Below, piece by piece: positions 13,207-13,280 of a stretch of DNA of 13,280 bases (the stretch's first letter is position 1; every line of letters begins with the position of its first letter). The position numbers and the translations under genes are program-made. The notes beneath the pieces were generated by a model that saw nothing but the letters and a program-made list of their open reading frames with translations, was not told the DNA's origin and did not search any database. Source of the stretch: JADFOB01 sp964651325 (lineage in GTDB: Bacteria > Planctomycetota > Phycisphaerae > UBA1845); NCBI GenBank assembly GCA_964651325.1, contig CAZYXP010000093.1, forward strand, positions 1-13,280, read 5' to 3'.

Positions 13207-13264
13207 GCCCCGTTTACGGGGCGTCCCCGCGAAGCGGGCTACTAGGCCGGTCCTTTAGGGCCGG
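13207..13264. repeat. Three consecutive GC-rich hairpins at the right edge
   Basis: Hairpin 1 is GCCCCG-TTTA-CGGGGC (13207-13222). Hairpin 2 is CCCGC-GAA-GCGGG (13226-13238). Hairpin 3 is CCGGTCC-TTTA-GGGCCGG (13247-13264) with one G-U pair. No T-tract follows any of them within the window. The remaining bases of 13130-13280 show no supported gene. The array could end transcription of the DUF1579-like gene by a hairpin-only mechanism, or belong to an interspersed repeat or a structured RNA that continues past the edge. Confidence 0.55.
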
Positions 13265-13280
13265 TCAGAGATCATCGGTT

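Overview
The window looks like GC-rich chromosomal DNA from a member of the Planctomycetota, or a close relative in the PVC group. That assignment is inferred from several gene types I associate with planctomycetes: a metal-efflux adaptor with W-C-x2-H-G-V-P-E-S-x-C-x2-C repeats, a paired rhodanese and MauE/DoxX gene set, and a secreted protein of the 'GTYSARVMIY' type. No rRNA, tRNA, CRISPR array, phage gene or transposase was seen.

Left part (1-1690). The first 38 bases are probably the start of a minus-strand gene that leaves the window. An inverted pair of heptanucleotide repeat blocks (63-190) follows. Next is a tight two-gene minus-strand operon: a membrane-anchored rhodanese (766-1332) and a MauE/DoxX-type membrane protein (200-763). 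The 364-bp divergent intergenic region (1333-1696) holds candidate promoters for both directions, a 10-bp tandem repeat and several TCCGA/TCGGA half-sites.

Centre-left (1697-7435). This is a plus-strand heavy-metal efflux operon. It encodes a small secreted Cys/His-rich protein, a lipoprotein membrane-fusion adaptor with four N-terminal Cys3His modules in an A-B-A-B order, and a CzcA-type RND pump. The pump's proton-relay signature (D-F-G-x3-D-x6-E) resembles the Zn/Co/Cd class more than the Cu/Ag class. No outer-membrane channel gene lies in the window.

Centre (7457-9696). A minus-strand secreted protein of unknown function converges on the pump gene. Across an intergenic region with a bulged hairpin element lies a dicarboxylate/amino-acid:cation symporter with the full acidic-substrate binding signature.

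Right part (9697-13280). The 616-bp gap after the symporter is the least explained stretch. It has a promoter-like site (about 9806-9835), a run of hairpins, and a strong intrinsic terminator (11-bp stem plus T6) ending at 9990. Together these outline a possible small RNA of about 150 nt. A vertebrate-like short transketolase follows, starting at TTG. Then come a hairpin with two mutually exclusive pairings, a secreted DUF1579-like protein, and three consecutive GC-rich hairpins at the right edge.

The best candidates for new biology are the putative small RNA at 9841-9990 and the four-module metal-binding head on the efflux adaptor with its secreted Cys-rich partner.
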